Positions 49,501 through 59,599 of a stretch of DNA of 64,000 nucleotides are shown in pieces. How positions within the stretch are numbered: the first letter of the stretch is position 1; each line of letters opens with the position of its first letter. A model generated the notes under the pieces. It saw nothing but the letters and a program-made list of their open reading frames with translations, was not told the DNA's origin and searched no databases. This DNA comes from Clavelina lepadiformis. Lineage: Eukaryota > Chordata > Ascidiacea > Aplousobranchia > Clavelinidae. The stretch covers positions 4,650,001-4,714,000 of the forward strand of contig NC_135244.1 of assembly GCF_947623445.1 (NCBI RefSeq), written 5' to 3'. The translations under genes and the position numbers were made by a program.

Positions 49501-51834
49501 CGAATAGGGTACTAAATATTTGCAATAATACCCAATGCTGCGTGTGTTAAGCTGAAAAGTACACATTGCCAGCCCAGGATCATAAAACATGCAGAGATGA
49601 TGCAGCGGCAAGTCTCTTATTGATATTGACATATAATTAGATCTATGACCCACTTTTTTTTCCAGATTGAAGTCTCATGTGTGACCCATTCAATTAAAAA
49701 AGTTCGCCATGCCTGGCCTAGGGTATACATTTTGCTGAAAATCGTTATTTATTGCTTTTAGGGGTTATTGGTATGAGAGGCTTGCTTTGAATCTTGAACA
49801 ACATTTGGGAAAACCCCATGATGCATTTGAAGTCATTAAACAAGGATTAAGTGATCGCTATGTCAGAGTTGGACATGTTATTTCATTAGTTGAACGCTTG
49901 GAAAAGATTAAATCCTCAAAGAAAGCAAAGGGATATGATTTTAAGGAACTTTTAAACCAGCATTCGTTCAAAAAAGCCAGCGAGGTAACCTAGGCCAAGT
50001 AACATTGTGGAGATTAAACAATGAACATGTTCTATAACGATTTATGCTAAACTTGTTTTGAATTCATAGTTCAATGCATCATAGGTAGGTTACTCATTGC
50101 AGGTAACTATAGTTGGTCGACTTTTACCTAAAAGAATGCAAACCGGCAAAGCTCGTTTCATGCGTCAAAGCCATGAACATGTTGCTGACTCAGACGACGT
50201 CTTGCTCTGTTCTGTGGAAGAATTGGTGCTCGCTCATTACAGGTTAATTTTCTACTTATCATCATGGTTGAATGCTGTGTGGGGCTAATCAGATTTTTAT
50301 TTTATTTGATTATTATTATTTTATTTTTATTTTATTTAACCCTGTTGTCCTGCTAGCATTGCATGATAGTTGATTGAGTTGACATGTAAACTTAGTTTTC
50401 CCTTCTAGTAATTAGCATCCATTTTTTCAGGAGTGTCGGTTATGATCAGGGTATACATGGAGAGGGTGGCACTTTTGCTTGCTTCTTCTGCTTGCTTATG
50501 TGGGACGTCATCTTTATGTCTGGCATTGATGACGTGTTCAGGACACCCTACCAGGTAAGTGTAATTTGGAATAAGATATTTCTTGTCTAGTTGTATTAGA
50601 TTTAGCAACAGTATCAATACTTAGAACTTAGCAATTTAATTGCAGTCAATATTTAGACGTTAACTTCTGTATTGTTGTACTGTAGCTGTATTTTGTTGTA
50701 TTGTATGTCCTAAGCATCAATTTCAATGAACTATTTCTTGTCTGACAATACCTTATGTCACATTTTATGGTGAAACAGCTCTTTTACCTGTACTCAATAC
50801 CGCAACCAAGTTCATTCTGCATTTGCTGTAGTTCTTTTACGATGCTTTCTGGTGGATTTAAATTCTGCAAAATAGACCGAAATGGTACGATATGTATTTG
50901 TTCAGTCGCATCCATTGGATTACAACACAGATGAGTTCTATGAAAACAGGAAAGAAGCGATCGAAAAGCGCTTGAATGAGATATCACAGTGGGAGTGTGA
51001 TGGATTCAGTGCTCCCGAGATGATCAGGGACACATGGGAAGCAAACAAGGATGTTAACTGTGTTGGAATGAACTGGGATCGATTTTCTTCTGCGCAGCAG
51101 GCTGTGGTTGGTGTTCTAAACCTGATGATATTTACCGATCTTTGAAATTTTGAGAAGTTTTTTTTGTGTTAAGTTTGAAGTCATCGAATTGATTGTTACA
51201 AAAAAATTGATTTGGTTACAAACAAAAAAAAAACATTTTTCTGGTAATTTTAATTGCCAAAGAAGAACAGATATGATACATCCCATAAATTATGTCTTTA
51301 TGGTAGGATCATACATTGACAATCCTTCTGTAACTACGATAACTGTAATAAGTTTCCTTCCAGCTCTCTCTTATTTTAGACACTTGCGCAATGTATGGGT
51401 GGCCAACTCGTTGCTGGTATTCTGAGGATAATGGCACGAGATCCTAGACACACCAGAAGCGGCTTACCTGACTTGTCTGTGTGGAAGTCAGACACTTCAG
51501 ATTATAAAGTGAATCAGTGCAAAGTGAAACAGAATGCTATTATTAATTAGTGATTACACGTTTTGTAAACATCGTGTCCGACTACGACACCAAAAGTCGA
51601 TATAAACATGTGTAAATGGTCCGTTTGGTGTATTTTATCACGTCGAATTTGAAGTGAATGTTTTTCCTGCAAGTTAATTTTTTTTCTGTAATTACGCAGT
51701 TGGTCGAAGTTAAAGGACCCGGCGATCGACTCTCCAACAACCAGAAAGTCTGGATGCATGAACTTGTGACACTGGCCGCCAATGTAGAAGTTTGTCACGT
51801 CACTGCAAATGCCAGCAGAAAATTGGCAAAATGA
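46580..51834 (+). CDS. FAN1: FAN1 nuclease (FANCD2/FANCI-associated nuclease 1) homologue
   Basis: Thirteen exons join into 802 codons: 46580-47194, 47539-47712, 47811-47980, 48102-48223, 48462-48604, 48757-48897, 49226-49317, 49762-49984, 50103-50242, 50431-50554, 50906-51103, 51380-51508, 51700-51834. Matches to FAN1 run throughout: [31 protein letters not shown] (SAP region), [12 protein letters not shown] (TPR-like), [34 protein letters not shown] and the VRR-NUC domain. Catalytic residues are present: E618 (HGEG), D745 (GLPDLSVW), E760 and K762 ([11 protein letters not shown]). The D-E-K spacing of 15 and 2 is as in human. The known role is structure-selective 5'-flap nuclease activity in crosslink repair. 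The protein is about 215 residues shorter than human, and the N terminus lacks the UBZ4 Cys/His finger. It keeps a PIP-box-like start (MKRTISNYF) and an acidic SUMO-interaction-like motif (DIIVISDDE). Confidence 0.96.
47227..47419. mobile_element. hAT-like MITE in FAN1 intron 1
   Basis: CTGTGGTTTCCAAA at the left and TTTGGGAATCACTG at the right form imperfect inverted termini of the hAT 'CAGTGGTTCCCAAA' type. No clear target duplication remains. About 190 bp, non-coding, decayed. Confidence 0.5.
49380..49715. mobile_element. hAT-type MITE in FAN1 intron 7
   Basis: CAGGGATGGCGAACC starts the element and GTTCGCCATGCCTG ends it. Flanking 8-mers are GCCTAGGC (49372-49379) and GCCTAGGG (49716-49723), a 7/8 match. 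The 336-bp insertion fills most of the 444-bp intron between exons 7 and 8 and leaves both splice sites intact. Confidence 0.8.
50296..50340. repeat. A/T low-complexity tract in FAN1 intron 9
   Basis: A run of ttattt/ttatta words, repeated several times. Simple sequence, no further role visible. Confidence 0.7.
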
Positions 51835-52737
51835 AGATGTTGTTGTAATTTTTTACTTTCAGCAGTAATACGCAATATAGCCACGATACTAAAACAATAT
51901 GTGGTAAATTGAGGACAGGTCAGCAGAAACAGTCCTCGGTTATGTTATTGGTCAGGGTCAAAACCAAAGTCGTAACCAAGTCATCAAACTCTAGTCGCAA
52001 GGCAAGTGATTTACCTTTTCAATCTCAAGTCAAAACGAGTCTTGATATAAGTGACTCGAGTCATTATATTATCAATTATATCAACTCGATATTTGAAACC
52101 TAGCATACCTTCAGCCGGCTTTTCCTGTTGCTCTGAGAACAAAATATCTTATCTTCGTGTATCACTTTTCTATGATTTTAACACATTAAAACTTCTTTCG
52201 TCAGAATTCCAAGTCGTTGTCGACACTTATGAAGTGTATAGAAGAAAGAAATAGTAAGAATGTGAACAAAATCAAAAAGCAAAATGAGTAATATTGCATT
52301 GGAGTAAGTTGCTTGGTACTATAGTCAATACATGATCCTTCAATATGCCTTTTTCTATGATCAACCACCTTCCCACATCTGCTACTTAGCAAGTGTATTG
52401 ACCTATTACTCCGATTGTAAAGAAAACGGTGTGCTAGCAATATCACAACATCTAACTTAATTCGGTATACTGGGTAGGGTCTAGCACTCTAGCCTGTAGA
52501 ACAACAGGACTGAGTTTGAAAAACAAATATGGACTGCCAACCTGTCCTAAATTTCTTTATTTTTCTGATACACGGTATAGTTCTAAAACATAACTGTTTC
52601 AAAATTTTAGAAATAATTTTGTATAGATTACGATCAGGGAAAACATATTCAATCATTGGACATTAAAAAGCCACAATTTGATTAATATAACCAACTTAAA
52701 AATTGATGAGGCTAAAGTACACCCTTGATCATTGAAA
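51835..52737. other. FAN1 3' flank, no gene seen
   Basis: About 900 bp. The segment 52470-52520 (gtctagcactctagcctgta) has a tRNA-SINE look but lacks a clear B box. No coding signal. Confidence 0.4.
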
Positions 52738-52964
52738 CTATTGCGATTTGTGGGAATCGCGTTTGTTTTTCTCGCTTGCATGATAGCTGAAAATCACAAT
52801 CCCAGCGGCGATCCCGGCTGCAATAATGATGGCTGGAGTTCCAACAGCTGAAATTACAAATTTACCTGCAATTGATACTGCTGTTATTGAAAGTTCGCTG
52901 ACACCATGCGTTGACACCATGTCTGTCTCTTTTTGGAACACTTTAGGAATTCTATCTAAAGTCT
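52738..52964 (-). CDS. Small single-pass membrane protein or its terminal exon, unknown
   Basis: The minus-strand frame ends at 52738. From the ATG at 52920 it gives 60 aa: a short polar N terminus, one helix (ISAVGTPAIIIAAGIAAGIV) and a charged tail (SEKNKRDSHKSQ). The frame also runs upstream to an acceptor-like ctttag|AT at about 52965, so it may be the last exon of a longer gene whose upstream exons were not found. The Ala/Ile/Gly-rich helix is the only recognisable element. Confidence 0.35.
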
Positions 52965-53290
52965 AAACAAAACAAGGATAAATCGCTGTAAACGGCAGCA
53001 GTGGCAATGCTATTTAATAATACAACAGCGCAATTAAGGCTTATGGATAAAAATAATAACGCGCTTTCAACTTACTTAGGTATATAGGTTAGATGTCAAA
53101 CGTTGTTTGTCTCAAAACAAATCACTCGATTTTGTAACGCTGAAACCAACGTTGCTTTAGCTGTTTTGCAACAACTTAACAAACTTTTCTAACCTTTCTT
53201 ACAAAACAAAACAACTACGGGAGCTGTCGAAACAAAAACCGTAGTACTTAATACAAGGACAAAATATAATGTTCACTGTTCAATCATGTT

Positions 53291-53384
53291 TGTCGGCTCG
53301 GTAGCGAAATGGTTCGAGCGCTGGGTTCGCTGTAATGTGGATCGATAGCGAAATGGTTCGAGGTCTGGGCTCGCTGTAATGTGG
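53291..53384 (+). repeat. Tandem pair of 44-bp tRNA-like units
   Basis: Two copies of tagcgaaatggttcgag, starting at 53302 and 53346, each followed by ctgggttcgctgtaatgtgg or a close variant. The word resembles a tRNA D-arm/A box, but no B box (ggttcgaatcc) or full cloverleaf follows, so it is not called a tRNA. It is probably a fragment of a tRNA-derived SINE, duplicated in place. Confidence 0.45.
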
Positions 53385-53653
53385 CTCGGTTTGGGACATA
53401 CGTACAGCATGTTGTAGCCTGTACGTACGTCTAATAGCAAAAACTAACCTTTTTCAAAATCAGTTTTCTTTACGTAGCCTACGTGACTTGACATTACAAC
53501 AACGTCCTTGGACAAACATTTAATCAAGGTGTATATCGAAATGTATTTCTAATTTGGTAACTTTAGCCAGTCTAGACTATATACAGTATACGTTCGTTGC
53601 AGAATTTGCAAAACCGAGTTTATTAATTGATTAGATTTTAATTTAGCCATCGG

Positions 53654-53891
53654 CAATGTTCTCTCTAAGCTGCGCGCGTGTGCAAATGCGCACTGCTGAC
53701 ACGGTCTCCGCGCACAGGAAATATGTGCTGCGCACAAGAAAAAAATCCAACTTGAATTAAAAATAAAATAAACGCATAATAATGGCCACAGTGCGCACGT
53801 GGCACGTCTGATGTTGCTCACAGTGGTCCAAGGGACCGCTCAGGGAGTTAGTGTGTTTGCTCAGACTCGTGAAAAATTAGAGGGAGCATTG
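53654..53891. mobile_element. hAT-type MITE, 238 bp, perfect 8-bp target duplication
   Basis: The termini CAATGTTCTCTCTAA and TTAGAGGGAGCATTG are inverted with one or two mismatches. The element is flanked by identical GCCATCGG at 53646-53653 and 53892-53899. The interior is rich in GCGCAC words (gcgcgcgtgtgcaaatgcgc, gtgctgcgcac). No coding capacity; the frame on the minus strand across it is chance. Confidence 0.9.
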
Positions 53892-53899
53892 GCCATCGG

Positions 53900-54615
53900 C
53901 TACCATCTTTGAGGTGACATGTCGTAGTCTACCTGTCTAAATCTAATCTGTCCGACTGTTGTACTTTTACACGTCATATCATGACACCGCTTAGTGTGTC
54001 TGTTAGCATGTTAAGCAGTTATAGCCAATAATTTTTTATGTTAATGACTAAAGTTAACCTATAACTTGGATGTTTTCATAAACTAACATAACATAACTCC
54101 AACATTAATAACTGAATAGATTTTTTCAACATTTAATTAAATTTCTTTATTAACTACACAGCGATATCTTTAATCCTTCCTTATAGTATAAACAACAAAA
54201 ACTATTGACAGAGATATGAGCTGAGGGCAGGTACGCGAAAAAATCCCACCGCACAAAACCTAACATCATCGTAGGCGATGTATACGATAAAAGTTATAAA
54301 AAATTGATCGTGTTAAACTGTATCTCAATTTAATCAAAATTCGCAAATTTTTTGTGATTTTCCGAATTCATGAATCATGTAGGCCTACTATACAAGGAGG
54401 TAGTAAGACAAGCTTTAAAAACTCTACCGATAACTGACCTTATTGCATTTGATAACAAGTAACTTACACCTTATAATACAATATACCGAAAAACAAATTC
54501 AACAATCAACGCGATAAGTCTATATTTGTATGTTGTATGTATTTAAGTATTTACTTTGTATGTATTTAGGTAAAAAAAAATCCCGCGTATACTGCAAAAC
54601 CAAAAACGAATATCA
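53900..54615. other. Intergenic, nothing recognised
   Basis: AT-rich, no coding or repeat structure seen. Confidence 0.35.
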
Positions 54616-54768
54616 ATGACAAAAAAGAAAAACTTGTCAACGTTTAGACAAAGATTTCCGGATGATCGCATCGTCTCAATTCATAGGGACCCTGCAGCAG
54701 ATAAGGTCCGAAAGGTAATGAAGCGCACCGCTCAAAATTCCTTACTCAAAGCAGAGTATAAATTTTAA
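54616..54768 (+). CDS. Possible 50-aa basic micro-ORF or first exon
   Basis: From ATG at 54616, 50 codons to TAA: a basic peptide beginning MTKKKNLSTFRQRFPDDRIV, with DPAADKVRK in the middle. Amino-acid content is unusually protein-like for this AT-rich stretch. An in-frame AAG|GTAATG donor at 54714 could instead make the first 33 codons an exon. The short membrane frame at 55351-55536 lies downstream, but the simple phases do not match. Unproven. Confidence 0.3.
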   Translation: MTKKKNLSTFRQRFPDDRIVSIHRDPAADKVRKVMKRTAQNSLLKAEYKF

Positions 54769-55350
54769 TCGCAGATGATTTTAGATGCAACGATAAACTA
54801 TAATACTGATTGGAATATTTTAATAGTCCAGTACGCTATAATTTTGAGGTGAGAAGGCAACAAAGTTCATTATTGGGGAAAGATGACAACATTTTAATAA
54901 TGTATATGGACTTACTTAGATTGGAAATTTTATTAACTATGACGATAATTGTTTACTTTTAAGTGTTCCATAGCTTAATAAACATCATAACAATTTTCTG
55001 TTTTAATAAATGCTTCAATTTTCTTCAATACAGTAAGCCTACTAGGCTACTAACCGAACGACGGCTACGAGCCAAGCTAATCAAAACTCTCTAAGTCGTA
55101 AAGGAAATGGAAAAACTTTCTAGCTACCGCCTTTGCCACTTCCGCCAATTTCAACGTCTCCCTTTAACAATAGCATGTTTAATACTTTTTGACAAAACTC
55201 TAATTGTACAATTTAGCGTACACTTTGTTATGTTTCTGTTGTTGTGCAACGCTTTTTGCCTCAGAACAACGTAGTCCTATATAGTAAAGTTAACGTGAAA
55301 GCGACTGTCTCTTCCACTATCAAAACTGTTTTTCACTGCTAAGCCGATTT

Positions 55351-55536
55351 GTGTGCCAGCACCGATTTGTTTCCAAGCCAACCTCTACCATTGTTTCAGC
55401 AAACAAAAAACATAAGTACGTTTCGAAAGAGGAACTCCGGATCGCTTTTCGTCGAGTTGGGCTAAATTTAGCTTGTTTATTTATCATTTTTACTTTGGCC
55501 TCTATGCTCTGTGCTGAATTTGCCCGACGTCACTGA
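55351..55536 (+). CDS. Short frame with C-terminal membrane helix, doubtful
   Basis: The frame has a basic/charged stretch (NKKHKYVSKEELRIAFRRVG) followed by a hydrophobic helix (NLACLFIIFTLASMLCAEF) and the end ARRH. A possible acceptor (cattgtttcag, ending at 55400) would admit it in phase 1 as a terminal exon. The layout is like a small integral membrane protein, but no partner exon is certain. Confidence 0.25.
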   Translation: MCQHRFVSKPTSTIVSANKKHKYVSKEELRIAFRRVGLNLACLFIIFTLASMLCAEFARRH

Positions 55537-56628
55537 TATTTCCTATTAGGTTACTTGAAAATTTCATTTCAAGAGGGAAGGTATTTCTTCTCGATTATAG
55601 CAACAGCAGCCAGCAACAATAATGACAAAGCCCACGCTTAAAATTCCTGTTGCCCCAATTCAAAACCCAAAACAGTGAAACTAATTTTGCCAATCTTTGA
55701 GTCAAGTCGGCAAACAATGAAAAGTATATTGCTTATATCAAACAATATTTCAAAAGAATCAGTTTTTTATTAGTTCAGGAACTAATGTTTAAAGTTCTTA
55801 TAACTTTTCTACAAAAACAAGCATAGAACTAAAATCGATTGGATAAAATTTTCACTACCTTGAATTTCAATCGTTGGCTTTGATATTTCGGCGATGGGTT
55901 AGGCTATTTACTACTACTGCTGCTGCTACTACTATTATTTACCGGAGTTGTTTGAAGTTAAGGTTGGAGTGCATGGAAGCTAAGTACTTAAACTTAGCCC
56001 ACTCGTCTTCTTGCAATTGCTATGGATATGTTCAAATAATTTAACAAGAATATGAGTGAATTTCTGGATGCAGATGGTTTGGTAATTTGGAAAACACTTG
56101 GGAAGATGTATAGGAGGAGAAGTATGAAAGGTGGAAAAAAGATTTAAAGAGCAAAAGACTTAAAATAAATGTTAATAATAATCTTAGGCAATGGGAGTTA
56201 GAGCAAAACGATCATCCCTATCCATCATTGCGTCATATGTGGACAGAGGGTTATTGTTATTGTCGTCTGTCGGGCATTACTTAAACCCGACACCGGAATG
56301 ATCCAAGCTCCGTAAAAGTATCACAACCAAACATTTATTGCAAATTCTTCATTTTTATTCATCACTAATACCCGAACTATAAGTCAAAATCTCAAGGTTA
56401 TCTCAAACCTTTACAATTAAATTTCTATTTTTAGATCTCTGGTGTCTGTCAGTGTCTGTCTGCCATCTCTGGTATCTTGTTGGGAGTATTCCGTAATGAT
56501 ATATCGCTGAGTTCCGGTATTGTCGAGAGCAGAGTATGACCATTAAATTCATTGGCTGCTGAAGTTTTGAAGTTAATTAAAAGGCTTAAAATTATTTATA
56601 GTGTGGGCTGATTTTCGAACAAGTCTTA
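55537..56628. other. Intergenic, nothing recognised
   Basis: Short trinucleotide tract (ctactactgctgctgctact) near 55910-55935. Otherwise no structure supported. Confidence 0.35.
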
Positions 56629-57430
56629 AGGTACCTGTACCGAATAAGGCCCGGTCCCTAATAAGGCCCATTGCTCATATTTCGCAAACCCGTGCAAATA
56701 AATAAAAGATTTTGTCCCCACATAAAAACTAATATAAATTCATGATGGTTTACCAGATTTCATCCTTGTCACGTGATCAACCGATTCGCTAGAGCACAAC
56801 AAAAATTTGATACTTGCAGTTAAGGTGGTTTTGTTAATTTAGAAAAAAAGTAAGTGAGAATTTGGCCGGTTAAATGAACTGTTGTCTGCCGGCTGAAGTT
56901 TTCATGTAACAACCAACTTAGTATTGAAAAGGATAATGCACTTTTTTTTGCTAAAACTTTTCTGATGATAAAAATGTGACGTTTTTTTCGTGGATGCCAC
57001 ATGCGCCTAATAAGGCCCATACAAGATGCTTGGCTAATTGATGTCCAGACTTCAAGAGTGGTTCCAGTCATCAGTTGGCAAATTGTTGCAATTACTTTGA
57101 TGCGCCTAGTGGAATCTTTTTAAATGTTTGTACAACTTAAAATGTAAAATTTCTAATAATGTTATATGTTGTCTATTACTATGTTTTGAATCAAAATACT
57201 CACAAAATTGGTGGGCCTTATTAGGAGCCTATGCTCCTAATAAGGCCCATTTTTGGAATTTTTAATTTCTTTATAAAATTTTTTTGAGGGGTTGTCAGTT
57301 ATTGTGGTTTGAATATGTTGTAGTCATATACCCTCACTAATACAATACGATTTTTCAGTCTATTCTCATTTATGGTTCTTGAGTTATTTTCAAAAAAGTG
57401 TTAGGTGGGCCTTATTCGGTACAGGTACCT
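56629..57430. mobile_element. TA-flanked 802-bp inverted-repeat element with internal 'AATAAGGCCC' repeats
   Basis: The ends are AGGTACCTGTACCGAATAAG and CTTATTCGGTACAGGTACCT (perfect inverted repeat, continuing through GGCCC), bounded by TA on both sides. Additional copies of cctaataaggccca occur in both orientations near 56658, 57006 and 57224-57250, including a small palindrome (gccttattaggagcctatgc). No transposase: a non-autonomous Tc1/mariner-like element is the likely class. The minus-strand frame 56820-57071 inside has no recognisable domain. Confidence 0.85.
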
Positions 57431-57936
57431 TATTACTTTTAAAGCTATATACAGTATGCGTGCTATTTTGAAGTTTTTAAAATTAAATTATTCAGTAGAA
57501 TAGATCAACGAGCCGCTATCTCTTGTCCCAACACCCAATAACTTCTGAATATCATCAAATGTTAGCTAAGACAGACTCAGTTTAGGCCAAAAGTGTATAA
57601 TCAATTTTTTAAAGATTTTATTTCCATATTTTTCAAATTAATCGTCATTTTGCACAAACATAACTTTGTTGTATAGCGATATAGCCGATAAATTGTACTG
57701 ATGAAATATATCGTTAAAAAAGCAGCAATAGCTATACATAATGTAGATGAATGTCGCACCTCATAATATTGACTCAACACATCTAAGATCGTCATAACTT
57801 TAGCTTTTGTTAATGAGTCACACACATGCATTAAATTGACGTGTACGAGCATGCAGTTTGTGCGCTTTCACTTACTACAAAGGGAGCAGACCATCAAAGA
57901 GGTTTATATTGCAAAGTTGTAAATTTTGAAATGCAG

Positions 57937-58164
57937 TTAATCCTTTTTGTTTCCATTTTGACTGGTAGAGACACATTTTCTTTTAAGCATGGGGAAAAGG
58001 GCAGGTCCATATTTACAAATCGCATAGGTCACCCCACAGGCTATCACAAAGAAGCCGGCACCAACCACAATGGATGTAAGTCCATCAGCTTGCAATGCGA
58101 AACCCAAGAAATGGGAAGAGATAGAGTTCTCTTGGTGAGATAAGTTATCATTTTCGTCCTGCAT
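57937..58164 (-). CDS. 75-aa single-pass membrane protein, unknown family
   Basis: ATG at 58164 opens a 75-codon frame: an acidic/polar N terminus (MQDENDNLSHQENSISSHF), one strong helix (LTSIVVGAGFFVIACGVTYA) and a basic tail (LKRKCVSTSQNGNKKD) with the positive-inside pattern expected of a type I/III membrane peptide. The frame also extends upstream to an acceptor-like tcttttcaag|CTTGCC in phase 0, so it may be a terminal exon. It resembles the frame at 52738 in layout, not in sequence. Confidence 0.45.
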   Translation of the reverse strand: MQDENDNLSHQENSISSHFLGFALQADGLTSIVVGAGFFVIACGVTYAICKYGPALFPMLKRKCVSTSQNGNKKD

Positions 58165-58543
58165 CCTGGCAAGCTTGAAAAGATGTAGCAGCAGATGTAG
58201 CAGCAGCTAGTAGCAGCTCTTACCACCGTGCATTTGCTACTGGCAAAGTAACAATACCTATAAACCTACATATGTGACCAAAAAAATATAAAACAGCAGT
58301 AATTAAACAAAACGTCAGATATTTGCAGTATTTTTTCGTCATCAATATAATGCAATTTGGTAAAGCAAGCCGTCGACCTAGATAAATTTGTTTTCTATTA
58401 TTGGCCTATAACAGTTCATCTAAAACCTTTAACGATATTTATGACGCTCGTTCTATTCTCTCAACCGCTCTATTTATAGACTAGTACTTCTGAGTCCTAA
58501 CTCTAGATGTGGTCATGTTCATTATAGCTCAACTTGGAAAATA

Positions 58544-58991
58544 CAGTAATATCCCGGTTAAGTTCGCTTCCCGATTAACTTTGCAAAATTTTTCATAAAA
58601 TCTAGGCTCAACTTTTTCATAAGTCTTTCAGCACTTACAGAAACTGAAAACAGGTCACCAAAAAAGTTAAACAAGTAGCGTAACTAAAATTCACGATTCA
58701 TTAACCATATCATAAATCGTCAGCTGATGTGAATTTGCGCATATTATTTGCAAATTTCGTCTGTTATACATGCAAAAAAGCTAGGCTAATTTCATTCAAA
58801 GGCTAATTCCATCAGTCTTGAATTGTCGCTGATCAGCGATTTCAGTTTTGTTGATATCTATATTACATAATAATACAATCTATTGTATAATTACTGTATT
58901 TACAAAACCATAACTGGTAACTTCTCAGGTACTACATAAGTTCGCACAAACTGCTGAGATTCAAGTTGCGAACATAACCGGGATCTTACTG
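58544..58991. mobile_element. TA-flanked MITE (pogo/Tigger-like), copy B
   Basis: Termini are CAGTAATATCCCGGTTAAGT and AACATAACCGGGATCTTACTG, with TA on both flanks (58542-58543, 58992-58993). It is the same family as 20304-20736, with ends more alike here, so this copy is probably younger or nearer the consensus. Non-coding. Confidence 0.85.
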
Positions 58992-59275
58992 TACTTTGAG
59001 GTTAGGAAGCGTCTATTTCACCAGCTGCTAGTTGTCGAATTTGGAAGAAGCTACTTGAGTAAACGGCTAGCCGATTATGCAATTGGTATTTTTTACTTCG
59101 GTTAACGGTGGCCGGTGAAGTAGACAAGTCACTTATTTTATCTGCGCCGTTTAGGAAAATATGAATACGCTTAACGGCAATTAAAATTACGCTAGTCAGT
59201 GAATTGAAACGTATGCTAATTTTTAACTTAAAACAACATACTAATTTTTTTCCAAACTGTAAATTAACATATAAA

Positions 59276-59533
59276 TAATCCCCTCTGACCCAAACTCCCA
59301 CTTCTCATGATTAAATTACTAAGCTGGGCTGCGAATTGACATAAACGCTATTTTTCAAATTAAAATCACATTTTTTCGAAGTCTAATTGGTTTAAAACTA
59401 ATCCCTTCCGACTCAAAACCTCATCTCTCATGGTTAAATTACATCCAAAATAAATTCAAAAAATAGCAACATTCGAACACGAAACCTCCACCTTACGATA
59501 AACGAGCAGCGTTGCTAACCACTACGCCACCGT
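59276..59533 (-). mobile_element. tRNA-derived SINE with an internally duplicated body
   Basis: Read on the minus strand, a tRNA-like head at about 59470-59532 (ggtggcgtagtggttagcaa as A-box region; ggtttcgtgttcgaatg as B box) is followed by a body with two copies of the motif taatttaaccatgagagatg / taatttaatcatgagaagtg, about 120 bp apart. It is not a functional tRNA gene: the arms do not fold into a full cloverleaf with conserved loops by eye. Related words (acggtggccggtgaagtag, acggacgccggtgaagtag) lie outside it at about 59103 and 59573. Confidence 0.65.
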
Positions 59534-59599
59534 AATGCTTTCATTACCCCTGTATAAAACGAAAACTTGGGTAAACGGACGCCGGTGAAGTAGTCTCGT

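Noticed and set aside
50784-50987. Minus-strand frame ending [18 protein letters not shown]
   Set aside because: Looks protein-like, but overlaps FAN1 exon 11 and its intron, and the sense frame is clearly FAN1; no splice partner seen on the minus strand.
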